Positions 52,712 through 62,506 of a stretch of DNA of 64,000 nt are shown piece after piece; position 1 is the stretch's first letter; every line of letters begins with the position of its first letter. The DNA is taken from NCBI RefSeq assembly GCF_000002425.4, contig NC_037254.1, positions 7,422,144-7,486,143 of the forward strand, read 5' to 3'. The notes below the pieces were generated by a model, which saw nothing but the letters and a program-made list of their open reading frames with translations, made no database searches and was not told the DNA's origin. This DNA is from Physcomitrium patens. Taxonomy: Eukaryota > Streptophyta > Bryopsida > Funariales > Funariaceae. The translations under genes were made by a program, and so were the position numbers.

Positions 52712-53063
52712 TGTTGAGATTATTAAATATAGCCGACGCTCTCCATAATATTTACTATAGACTATAGTAATTACCATAGCTACAGTATTTAGAGTCTAGT
52801 GGAGAAGTATTGTTTATCCTCTTCTTTTTTCTCTTCTTGTATACTATAGTAATTACCATAGCTACAGTATTTAGAGTCTAGTGGAGAAGTATTGTTTATC
52901 CTCTTCTTTTTTCTCTTCTTGTATACGAGACACAAACAAATCAATAGATGTGTGTGTGTGAAGCTCTCTCTCCTTAGAAACCCTCTTGTATGTATGACTT
53001 ACTACTACTCTTGTGTGTGTATGACTTATTATTACTCTTGTGTCTTTCTAAACATTCTCAACA
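52712..53063 (+). repeat. 3' LTR of inner Copia, with internal tandem duplication
   Basis: 352 bp. It is longer than the 5' copy because a block of about 80 bases (from ACTATAGTAATTACCATAGC through the TTTTTTCTCTTCTTGTAT stretch) is present twice in tandem at about 52760-52925. Preceded by a purine-rich tract (GCAAAGAGGAG). Confidence 0.93.
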
Positions 53064-54256
53064 GAGACCAAAGCAATTGCAGAAGGAATTAAGGAAGCCA
53101 TCTGGCTTTGCACAATGCTGCATCAAATCACAGGCTAAGATGCTAAACCCATCACTATCTATCTACTGCAACAATTAAAGCTCTATAAAATCAGCAAAGA
53201 ATCTAGTAAGTCAAGCCCGCTCAAATCATGTAGAAGTTTGGCGACACTTTGTAAGGGAAAACGTCGTCACAGGCATAGTGAATCTCGCCTGCCTAGCAAC
53301 TAATAATCAAGTGGCCGATCTCCTCACATAAGCTCTCGGTCGCCTAAAATTTCTTCAATTTTGTGATCAGATTGGAATACTGAGTCTTATAGACTTTGAG
53401 AACTTCTGAATTGAATTTTCCCTCATACGCTAGAGAAGATGTCCTCTTCACAAAGTGACTCACAAAGCATAGGACACAATATTTGATTGGAAGAACAACC
53501 AATATGAACAATGAGCGTCAGTCTAGAATCCGTAGATGCTGAGTTTTAAAATTTAATCTTGCTGCTATCGACTTGCACTCTTCACCTGCCAGTAAAGCTG
53601 CTCGTAGATAACCGCAATAATCAATCCTAACGTCTTAAAGTCCCTGCCACTCAACTGTGCTAGCAACATACGATCTCCAACGCCTATTGATTACTTGAAA
53701 AACGCCACAAGAGAAACGGACAAGCAGGAAAATTCAATTTTGGCCACAAAAACTCTTCAATCACCATATCTAGAGCATGTGAAAACAGACTCAATTCACT
53801 ATCGCAAAAGTAGTAGCCATTCACTCGTAGATTTGTTGAAGCAAAAACCTTGCGCTAGCTCATCGACTGAAGCAGCTCACCTCCAATAACTGCGCCAACT
53901 CTGTCCAAAATATGTTGCGCAAGCAAGAATATAGACCATAGAAGTAATAAAAAGGACTCCCACTGTCTGCAAGCATAGACGATTAGTCATATTTCAAGAT
54001 TCTATTCCTCGCCTAAAGGACACAAATGAGACACAACACTCACCACAAAGAGTCGATCTCCAATCTCTTGAGTAAGAAACATCATGGGAAGGTTGCATTA
54101 CTAACGTCCACACCTACAGGAGGGACAACCAACCTCAGGCATTACAAAACACTTCCAAAGAAATTGAAAATCATAGATAGGGAGGGCTCCAGCGTAGAAA
54201 AGTAAAGAGACTCCCTATTCCAAAAACAAGTCACCGATGCTCGAGGTGAGGGAAGC

Positions 54257-54406
54257 TGTTGGAACACTTTCACCTCGAGGTAATTGTCCACTGGATAAAC
54301 CGTGATTGGTAACCACCTGGCCAGACTATAAAGTCATCCCGTATCAAGTATAAGTAAGATTGTATGAGGTCTCTCACTCTCTCTCTCTCTGTATGTCCAC
54401 TTCTGT
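54257..54406 (+). repeat. 3' LTR of outer Copia
   Basis: Homologous to 43044-43164 with about 8-10 substitutions, small length differences and an extra segment of about 20 bases plus a longer CT run. Preceded by a purine-rich tract (GAGGTGAGGGAAG). The right edge is set by loss of similarity to the 5' copy. Confidence 0.65.
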
Positions 54407-54917
54407 GCGATGTAATGTTCTCACCCTTTTATATTTATCTCAGCTTATTCTATTCTATCGGTGGGTCCTTTACTTTGAGATCATACTTGGTTAGAACCCA
54501 TTAACTCAACATGGCTTTCGTCTTCAACTTGGCAGAGTGAGGCAAAGATTGAAGCAAGTCATGAATATTAATCACAGAGACTTTCAGGTACACTATCTTT
54601 GGTGCCAGAGTAACAAAAATATTTATGTCATTGGATGTGCCGAATCAGGAGAAAACTTTTCGGCAGTGAGCTGAAATAGCTGACTTGGGTCACGGCTGAT
54701 AGCATTTATGCTGGCTTTGAAAGTGAGTTCATGCCTTTCCTCTCCGACAAATCATACTTGCAGTTAATTATTCAGACATAGGAAGCAGAAAATGACAATG
54801 CTTGGATTAAATGTTTCTGTGGTAGGTCCAAGAAATCTGCATGTTGGGCTGATTAATAGAAAATTAACAGATGTTTGAAATAGCTGTGGTCGAGAAGAAG
54901 CCGGTATTTATATTTGG
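54407..54917. other. Right flank of the outer Copia element
   Basis: Gene-like composition for about 450 bases before the AT-rich block begins. No supported exon. Confidence 0.4.
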
Positions 54918-57302
54918 ATGTTGGTATAAAACCCTTCTATACCAAACACAACCAATCGTGGTCGTGAAGGTGTAGGGTAGAGAACGTGCACAAGCATCTA
55001 GTACAAGCATAGTTAACAATAACAACTTACAAGATGTATCATGTAAAATATATACAATTTTAATAATGACAAATAATAATCAAATAAACCTCATTCTCAA
55101 TCTCAAAATCTAAAATATAAATATAATTATAAACACAGCATAAAAATTCCAAAATACACACCAAGGAATAGAAAAGAAGTTAGATTTGGTTGTAACATTG
55201 ACACCCTTCTTTGAGGATGGAAACATCAAAAATTCATGTTCTCCTTCTTTGAAGGTTGATATTATGGATAGGGAGTAGATGCTTACATTATACATTTATC
55301 AAATATTTCACAATATCTATCACATTTAATAAACTCTTTTAAAGTATATTTTTGATCCTTAAGGAATGAAGAAAAAATGTGTAAAACTATTCAAGAAAGA
55401 ACCAAAGTAGAGAAGAAAGAAAATTATTACATATATTTTATAAATTGTTATCATTGTGATAACATATTATTAATATATACTAGGATCATCAAAAGATGCA
55501 ACTCTATATTTACTCTACAATCATCACTCTTGCTTATCTAACTAGATGCAAGCTAATAATTTGACTTGATAAATTAATATTATATATATATATATGAATG
55601 AGGAATCAATCTTACAAAACTAATCTTACTTCAATAAAAATTTAGCTATTTCAATTTAAAATTGAATAGTGCTAAAAGTGCATATTACATATTAAGATCC
55701 TATAAATCTTTCTCTAATTTTGAGCACTAATGGTTGTTGTTTACATGCAATTGTAATCAAGGAGTTAATTTCTACAATACTTGTTGTATCACTCTACTTT
55801 AATATTGTCTTAAGACCTTTAAATTATAGTAGTATATCAAAGAATATATATTTTCTACAAAAATATGATAAGAATTTATTATAATGCATTGCAATTACAA
55901 ACCATTGAAATCAATGGTTAGTTTTATAGACTTATTTAATTACAAATCTACTTGAATACAACAAAACACACATATTTATTAAATATTCATACAAGTTACC
56001 AACAATTGATCAAATTGTATCTTTGGATCTTTTTTAAAGAAAAATTATAATTTATAACTATATATTTTAATTTAGGCTAATTATAAATAGCATTTTATTT
56101 CAAATACTTTTTTTTATTAAGCCAATAAAAAATTTCTATTGTAGAAAATATAATTTCTAATTATGGATTAAATAAGAAAATTGGTAATGTTCAAATGCAT
56201 CAAAATAATTTGGCATATACCAAAATAATTCAATTACAGCTAAATCATAATTGCAAAAAAATCATAGCCATCTATACTCAAACCACAGAGACACAAGTCA
56301 AGTCTACTAAAGCAAGATTTAGATTGTGTCAACATGATCAAAAAGTAAGAGTAAGATTAATTAAATTAAAATATCTTATATATTATAACATCCATCATAA
56401 TACCATGGTCAAAGTCAAAGTTACAACACCACAATAGCTCTAGGATTCTATTTCATGTTTTTCTTTGTACTTTGGTAAAAACTAACTTTAGTAGATTTTT
56501 TAAAAGAACAACAAAATTCTCAATGCCTCAATGGATACTAATGTGGCTCTAATCAAAAGGCTCAAAGGTGACATAATTTATTGTCAACTAATTTTCTTGA
56601 AAACATTTCCACTCGTCCATCTTATTGGCTTCATGTCCACAATTGTATATGCTTTCTAATATCTATAATACTTTCATATTTTTAATGTTTCCTTATCAAA
56701 GTTCATAGATTGTTTAGATTGCAAAGGTCTTATTAAGTTCTAATATTGATCTACATAATTCAAACTTTATTTTGATATTATATTGTTTGTAAATCTCAAA
56801 GTTCATAGTATTTTAAAAACACATAAAAAGCATAATTTAGAAAATTAATGATTTAAAGAATAATAAATGATTACAAAACATTAGAATGATGTTTTTTACA
56901 GTATGTAGTTTCAAAGCTTCTTGTTACAATTGTATACAAACTACAAGTAAGAAGGTTGTGAATGGTTGTATGAATATAGCTTTTAAATTACCTTACTAAA
57001 GTTGGAATAAAATCCTAAGAAAAAAAATTAATGATTTTATTTTTAAAAAATATATATTTGAAACAATATTGGAAACTATAATAATAATCATTTCAGAGCC
57101 ATAAATTCTATACAAAGTTTTTTAGAGCTCTCATATCTTATTTATGTCAGTAGAACTATTTATAAAAATGTTGAATATATGTATTTTTTGATTGTATATT
57201 TATATACATATATACATATAAATACCTTGTTAAGATAAAATCTTGCAATACAATTAATGCTAATTAATAGAAGTAAAGTATTAAATAATAATAATCTTAC
57301 AA

Positions 57303-57410
57303 ATATATTATGATGCACACATATATTATGATGCACACATATATTATGATGCACACATATATTATGATGCACACATATATTATGATTACACATATATTAT
57401 GATGCACACA
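57303..57410. repeat. 18-bp minisatellite, about six copies
   Basis: Unit ACACATATATTATGATGC. Five near-perfect copies and one copy shortened by three bases lie head to tail. There are no unique spacers between units, so this is a plain tandem repeat. Confidence 0.95.
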
Positions 57411-57463
57411 GTAGTTACAGTTTGTTTACAACATTTAGCCATATTAAATTATTAATCTAAAAG

Positions 57464-57466
<3 letters not shown>

Positions 57467-57496
<30 letters not shown>
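57467..57496. repeat. (TA)n microsatellite
   Basis: About 30 bases of alternating T and A. Confidence 0.9.
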
Positions 57497-57500
<4 letters not shown>

Positions 57501-57880
57501 CAAAATCATTTCAACGAATAATTTTTATAAATAGTATTGATTAATTCAATTTCTAATTGCAAAACCTTATGCCTAATTCTTAAATGGCATTGATAAAGAC
57601 TTATATGTTGTGATATTTTGGCAGGGAAAGCACCATACATTATCTCAACCATTTAAACAGCATCACTCTAATTGCACTGCAATGTAATTCAATGGCAGCA
57701 TAAATACAAACAACATTCCTTAATAGCATCCGAAAATATTCCCAAAATTCCCTGTAAAACGCAGCACTCAATCTTCAACCCCGCTTTCTTCGTCACGATT
57801 CAGAATAAAAATTAACAAGTCCAAAGACGCAAATTCAAAAAAGGATCATTTCATTAACAATAATATATATTTTTAAATAA

Positions 57881-58583
57881 AATGGAACAAAAGGACACAA
57901 GCACACACCTCAAAAACACTATAAAAACAACGCGGCGCCTTGTGTGGGGGTGTATGGAGCGCATCGGAAAGAATGCAAAGCTGGAGGTCATCCTAAGTTC
58001 AAACTACTTTCTGTCTACGAACCCATTGTACAAATTATATATGAGGTGGGTGCTGAGGAGCCACAATGGACGATAGGAATTGGGTGTTGAGGCCCCAGAA
58101 TACCTGCAACCTCGGCGTTGAAAAGACTTCTTCTTCTTCTTCTTCATCGATCCCGTACCAAAACAACACAACACGCTAGAAGCTAGAGGATTCCAGCAGA
58201 ATGCGTCTAGTAACTCCCAATCACACAAGTCTCCATCGAACTGGAGATATATTCTTGCTTCTGTGCTTGTCTTGTTCATTCCTTGGCACTTTTTTATCAC
58301 CGTTTCGCAGAGCTCCGGAACATTCCTTGGTCACCCAGGTCCTCGAACACACAACTAGGATTCTCATCTTCGTCGAGGGTCAAGAGTTTGGTACTCTCAG
58401 AAATCTCTGCGTTCATGTGCAGGATTTACTCGCAACAATCCATACTGGTCATTTGTTGCCAGAAAATAATTACCCCCTTGAGTCGTCCATACTCTCTCTG
58501 CATCGGTTGGCAAGTTGAAACGGCGACTAGAGCCCTGCAACCTGGCTGAAGCAGCGTCATGCGACGGATAAAAATGAGAATCG
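57881..58583. other. 3' flank of the TNP gene
   Basis: Probably the 3' UTR and downstream DNA of the minus-strand TNP gene. Contains a (TTC)n tract at about 58128-58146. No separate gene. Confidence 0.5.
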
Positions 58584-61500
58584 TTACTTGTAGCTGAGTT
58601 TGTTTCGGACGTCGAACTTGGAGAGGGTTTCCTGGGCAGCGAGAGTGTCCGGATGCTCGGGTCCAAGCATGATGTGTCGGATACTGATACAAGTGCGACA
58701 GAGCTCCTGTCCAGCGTCGTATTGGGCACCTCGCAGCATGAGCTTCGCTCGCGCTTCTAGCAGGAGGGCTTTTAGGAGGGTCAGGTCTTGCCATACGTAC
58801 TCGTCCACCTGAGGGTAGAAGTTGAAGAGGGTCAGCTCAGGACACGCGTGAATCAGAAACCAATGTTCTAGCTATGTAGGGTGCGATCTCGAAGTGCCCA
58901 AGACATGGAGTAGTGTTTTTCAGAATTGTTGAATTGCAAGACTGACACGTATAGGCTCTTAATATACTACCAAAAAATGTCATGAAGATTGCAGTGGATG
59001 CAGCCGTACCTGATGCAATGAACTATTGCGGCTACACCCCCAGCACCGGGACCGATCCCACCCATCCTGAATCTGTGAAACGTATAGTTTCTCAACGTCC
59101 TCCAACATCACGTAACACAAGCGCAATATCTCCAATGCAGCTGTGCAGCGCGAGAAATTGTTGAAGGCACGAATTGCCAATGGCATTACAAGGCGCCTTG
59201 TTAAGTCAAGGAGTTCTGGCACTTGGAATTCTAAGACCACTGGTTCATTGCTCAACCGACATATTAAGTGAGTTGCGGCCCAGAAGAGATTATAATGGTG
59301 TAAAAGATGGCCGCTCTTTCGAATGGCATACACGAAGGACCGAGCCGCTGCTGCGCCTCCCCGTTTCTGACAATAAACCTGCCAAATCACCTCGAAATAA
59401 GCCTTTCCAGTATCTAAGCGTGGTAAATTATCAAACTACCAAAATCAAACGCTATGCACTTGAAGGCATTTGGAATTCAACCCCTAAAGCTTGTGAGCAT
59501 GAAGTCGAGAGGAAGCCGCACCTGGATTATATCTGGGAAGTAGAGGCAATCGGGACGCACAGAGGCGCGAGCGAGACCGAGTCTGGTCAAGAGGTTTTTG
59601 GAGTCAGCCTCACCGCGTGTGCTAGTTTTAGACATCCAGCTGCTAAACATGTTTCTGGTCCGCCCACCGAGTTCCTTCTTCAGCTTCTTGGCAGCCTTGT
59701 AAAGAAGCGAGAGAGAGCAAGGCCCCGGGCCAAACCATCCCCCAACATACGCCATGCGCACTGCTAGGCCGCTGGCGTCGCTCACACCCCCCATGAGATT
59801 GAAGCAAACGTCCAGAAGCTTCACCAGGAATGGATTACTGCGCAACACCATGTCGTCTTTCTGTACGGTGGAAGTTCGTTTGGCATCAATCGTTCCCATC
59901 TTCACAAGAATCTCCGTGGGTTTCATGTTGAATTCGTTAATGAGCCTCCCGACGATGGCTAATCCAAACGGCAGACGGCGGAGTTTTTCTTCGAATTCTT
60001 TGAACTTGTCAATCTGTTGAATAGAAAACGATCTTTCCGACTTCTTCCCGTCGCGCATGAGGGTGAGAGCTTCAAAGGTTGACAAGTAAGGAAGCTCGAT
60101 CGAATCCAGGTGCATGACGCGAGGGAGACGAGTGGTGATGATAACGTGCGTTGCACTTCCTGGCCGAGGCAAAAGCTCTGAAATCTCTCGCCCATCCCAG
60201 GAGTCGCACTCTGAGTCCAAATTGTCAATGATAAGAAGGTATGGAATGTCTTTCTGTAATTCATGTCGCACCCTCTCCACTGCTTCTGCCTCCTGCTCAT
60301 CGAACGACCGCATTCGACCCCTTTCTGACCCAGGTCCATTCTCCGTACCAACATTCAGGCCCAACAGAGTGGACAGATTTATATAGTTCTGCCGGAGGTA
60401 CCGCGACTCCCCGCCCACCCACAACACCATCCGATACATCTGTGCGTGCCTGTAGGCAAATTCTAAAGCTAGCTCAGATTTCCCAAGTCCTGAAATTCCC
60501 GTCACAACACACGTGTGCGTAAACCTGGTTTTGCCGCCCTCTCCTCTCCGATCTGCAGAGTCTTGCCGTTTGTCGCAGGCTTGCGCACTTGGGCGGGGGA
60601 CTGCACCTCGCCGACTACGGGCATGGTCCCTTCCTCGCTCCCCTTCACTCTGGTTCGAAAACTCTTCAAAATTCTCACTGTCATAATTCGACAGCCTCGA
60701 TTCTGTTTCGTCCTCGTCGCTAGCCTTGCTGGAGACGTCGCTCCTCCGTGAGGGTAGCATTTGTGCTAGCGGCGACGCTTTGGTATCAGCAAACAACAGC
60801 TTCTCTAGAATTTTCAGCTCCTTTTCCCTTCCTGCGAAGTAAACATTCCTCGGCCATGGAATTTCCTCTGTAGCTTCTTGCTCCGCACGGATCTTCAACC
60901 TCTCTGCAATGCTGCGCATTCCTAACTGCGACCCCACCAAGCCTACTACTCGCTGGATGCTCTCTCGCCAATTCTTTCTGTAGGCTTCCACCCGCCAATC
61001 CTCCACCGTAAGCAACCCCTTCACTGCTTCCGACCACCCGTCCTCCTCACCCATGTACACCTTCCAAAGCTCCCCTCCATCGACCTCCCAAATGTCCCCC
61101 TGCTTCTCCACGATGTCCCTCACCAGGCAGTCGGGCGGCGCCACATCAAAAAACACTGGCACCAGGTTCCCCCGGTCCAGAAAGATGGTCAGTTCTTCAA
61201 CGGTGTAGGGATTCTTAAAAGCCTTCCGGGAGATGAGTACCACGCCGAAAGTAACCGAATGCAGAATCCCTCGCGCAATGTCGTGGCTCCGCTGATCAGC
61301 ATACAGTGATCGGTCCGCAGAGAAACAGGCAAACCCATACAACTCCAGCTCCGCGTGCAGCCACTTAGCGTATCTGAGCAGCATCGGATCCCTCCCGAAC
61401 AAACCTATGTACACATCGCAGCTCCGGGGGTGCGCTGCGGATCCCGGTGACAAAGAAATCCAAGGTGTATCCTGCGTCGACGACGTCGATCCAAATGTTC

Positions 61501-62506
61501 CACCTCCATTCCTGGACTTTGTTTGATAATCAGATGCAATATAATTTCGTCGAGGGACATCCCGTTTCTCAAGCACGTTGAGAGCCGCCCCTGGCAATAA
61601 CCGTGGAGGGGTTCCATTCCCGGGGACTGTGCCCGGCGTGAAGTATGCTGTGCTCGCGCTATTGGAGAGGAAGCTTCCAGTTTCTGGCGTGAAAAATCCT
61701 GATCGATCTGACTCAGAAACGTACTCGTAGTGGGAGGCGGCCGAAGAGGGCAATGCGAACGGAGGTGGAGATCGAGGAGTGTGGCATTCGATAAACGCGC
61801 CATGGGAGTGGGCTGTCGACGGCGTCAGAGACACGGGAGTGCTTGTCGCAGTCAAGGGATTCACAAATGGGACATTTTGCCCGGAAGGTAGAGCTAGCGG
61901 AAAAAGTTCTTGTAGCGGCTCTCCAGATGTTGCATCAAACGAATTCCGAATTTCTGTATAGGAGGGTTCAGAATGCGAGGGTGGGAGCAGGGATTCGACG
62001 GAGGGAGGGAAAGATGAGAAGGGAGGCGAGGATTGTTCTAAACTAGGAGTCGGATGTGAGAAGGAGGAGTAGACTGGTGAGTTTGTCGAGATTTCGGTGC
62101 CTATGAGGGAGATGATGGGGGCAGTGGAGTCCAACCCCGACGCAAAATGGGATTTCTCGGAAACGCTGGGTGAAGGAAACAGCTCATCGGGTTTAAATGA
62201 CGGCACCAAAGCTTTTCTGCTGCGGCGACCGCCCGAGCGTATTTTAAGTGTAGGAACAGTAGTGGGGGGGAAAGTGAGGGCTATGAACAGCGTCGTCGGC
62301 TGATTGCTAGCAACTCTCGGACTGCGAGATTCCTCGGAGAGCCGAGACAACGTCAATTTCGTCGCTACATTACGTGGAGCGCTCCTCAAAGTCGACAAAG
62401 ATTGAGCTGCTGAAGAATATAACGTAGTCTCCTGAGTGGATTGAATCGAAGCGAGAGAGGATCCTGCAAAATCTTGGGGTTTTGAGCCCTCATGTTGCAA
62501 GTCCAT
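58584..62506 (-). CDS. TIR-NB-ARC-TPR protein without LRRs (XTNX/TNP class)
   Basis: Closest in layout to Arabidopsis At5g56220 and At4g23440, an ancient class distinct from TIR-NB-LRR resistance genes. Three exons, 59522-62506, 59010-59378 and 58584-58808, give 1192 aa in phase. Residues 1 to about 355 are Ser/Pro-rich and probably disordered. A TIR-like domain spans about 362-500 (DVYIGLFGRDP, ADRSLYADQRS, VTFGVVLISRKAF, NPYTVEELTIFLD). The Glu of VEEL, near residue 434, sits where plant TIR NADases carry their catalytic Glu. The NB-ARC-like NTPase has the P-loop GISGLGKSELALEF (about 669), a Walker B-like LLIIDNLD (about 755), HVIITTR (about 788) and LPFGLAIVGRL (about 842). I see no MHD motif and no LRR. 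Exons 2-3 encode helical TPR-like repeats (PLAIRAFNNFSRCTAALEIL, LLKALLLEARAKLMLRGAQY, ELCRTCISIRHIMLG). Start: first ATG, 62506. Function in moss is unknown. Confidence 0.92.

Larger units (their letters stand above)
47131..53063 (+). mobile_element. Inner Copia LTR retrotransposon (younger, broken)
   Basis: A full-length Ty1/Copia fossil inserted in the RNase H region of the outer element. The 5-bp target duplication gagac flanks it (47126-47130 and 53064-53068). LTRs start TGTTGAGA and end TCTCAACA, a perfect 8-bp terminal inverted repeat. Order of parts: Gag from 47987 (FPPLTVDGNNYLLWAKMAKA), CCHC knuckle near 48815 (CYKCGMIGHLAHAC), protease near 49020, GAG-pre-integrase near 49430 (LWHGRLGHPRSTLF), integrase about 49620-49950, reverse transcriptase within 50267-51676 (KALYGLKQSGSMWY, VYVDDLNLVG), RNase H about 51800-52480, purine tract, 3' LTR. 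The frame carries roughly ten breaks, so it looks inactive. The LTR copies differ at about 12 of about 270 aligned sites (about 4-5%). With angiosperm-like rates that suggests an insertion one to a few million years old. Confidence 0.95.
43044..54406 (+). mobile_element. Outer Copia LTR retrotransposon (old, broken, interrupted)
   Basis: A Ty1/Copia fossil on the plus strand. Its parts appear in Copia order: a 5' LTR, a primer-binding site like initiator tRNA-Met (TGGTATTAGAG at 43165), Gag from about 43312 (MPKNSPVPEE), a degraded CCHC knuckle near 44010, protease remnant near 44280, GAG-pre-integrase near 44680, integrase about 44850-45240, reverse transcriptase about 45930-46490 (KSLYGLKEAPRAWF, FYVDDLLLT) and RNase H from about 46740. 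The RNase H region is split at 47130 by a younger Copia element and resumes after 53068. About 0.85 kb of 3' non-coding sequence leads to a purine-rich tract and the 3' LTR. The coding region carries well over a dozen breaks, so it is inactive. LTR divergence looks roughly twice that of the inner element. The exact right LTR edge is uncertain. Confidence 0.85.
54918..57880. other. AT-rich intergenic block
   Basis: About 3 kb of AT-rich DNA without a recognisable gene. It opens with a short hairpin (TTGGTATA at 54921-54928 pairing with TATACCAA at 54938-54945) and later holds an 18-bp minisatellite and a (TA)n tract. It resembles the block at 3.2-11.2 kb in composition, but I detect no Helitron protein remnants here. 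Confidence 0.5.

Noticed and set aside
54461-54600. Minus-strand terminal exon ending HSAKLKTKAMLS
   Set aside because: About 30 stop-free codons with an acceptable acceptor, but no upstream exon or family match; likely chance.
57303-57410. CRISPR-like array
   Set aside because: The 18-bp units abut one another without unique spacers, and the host is eukaryotic.
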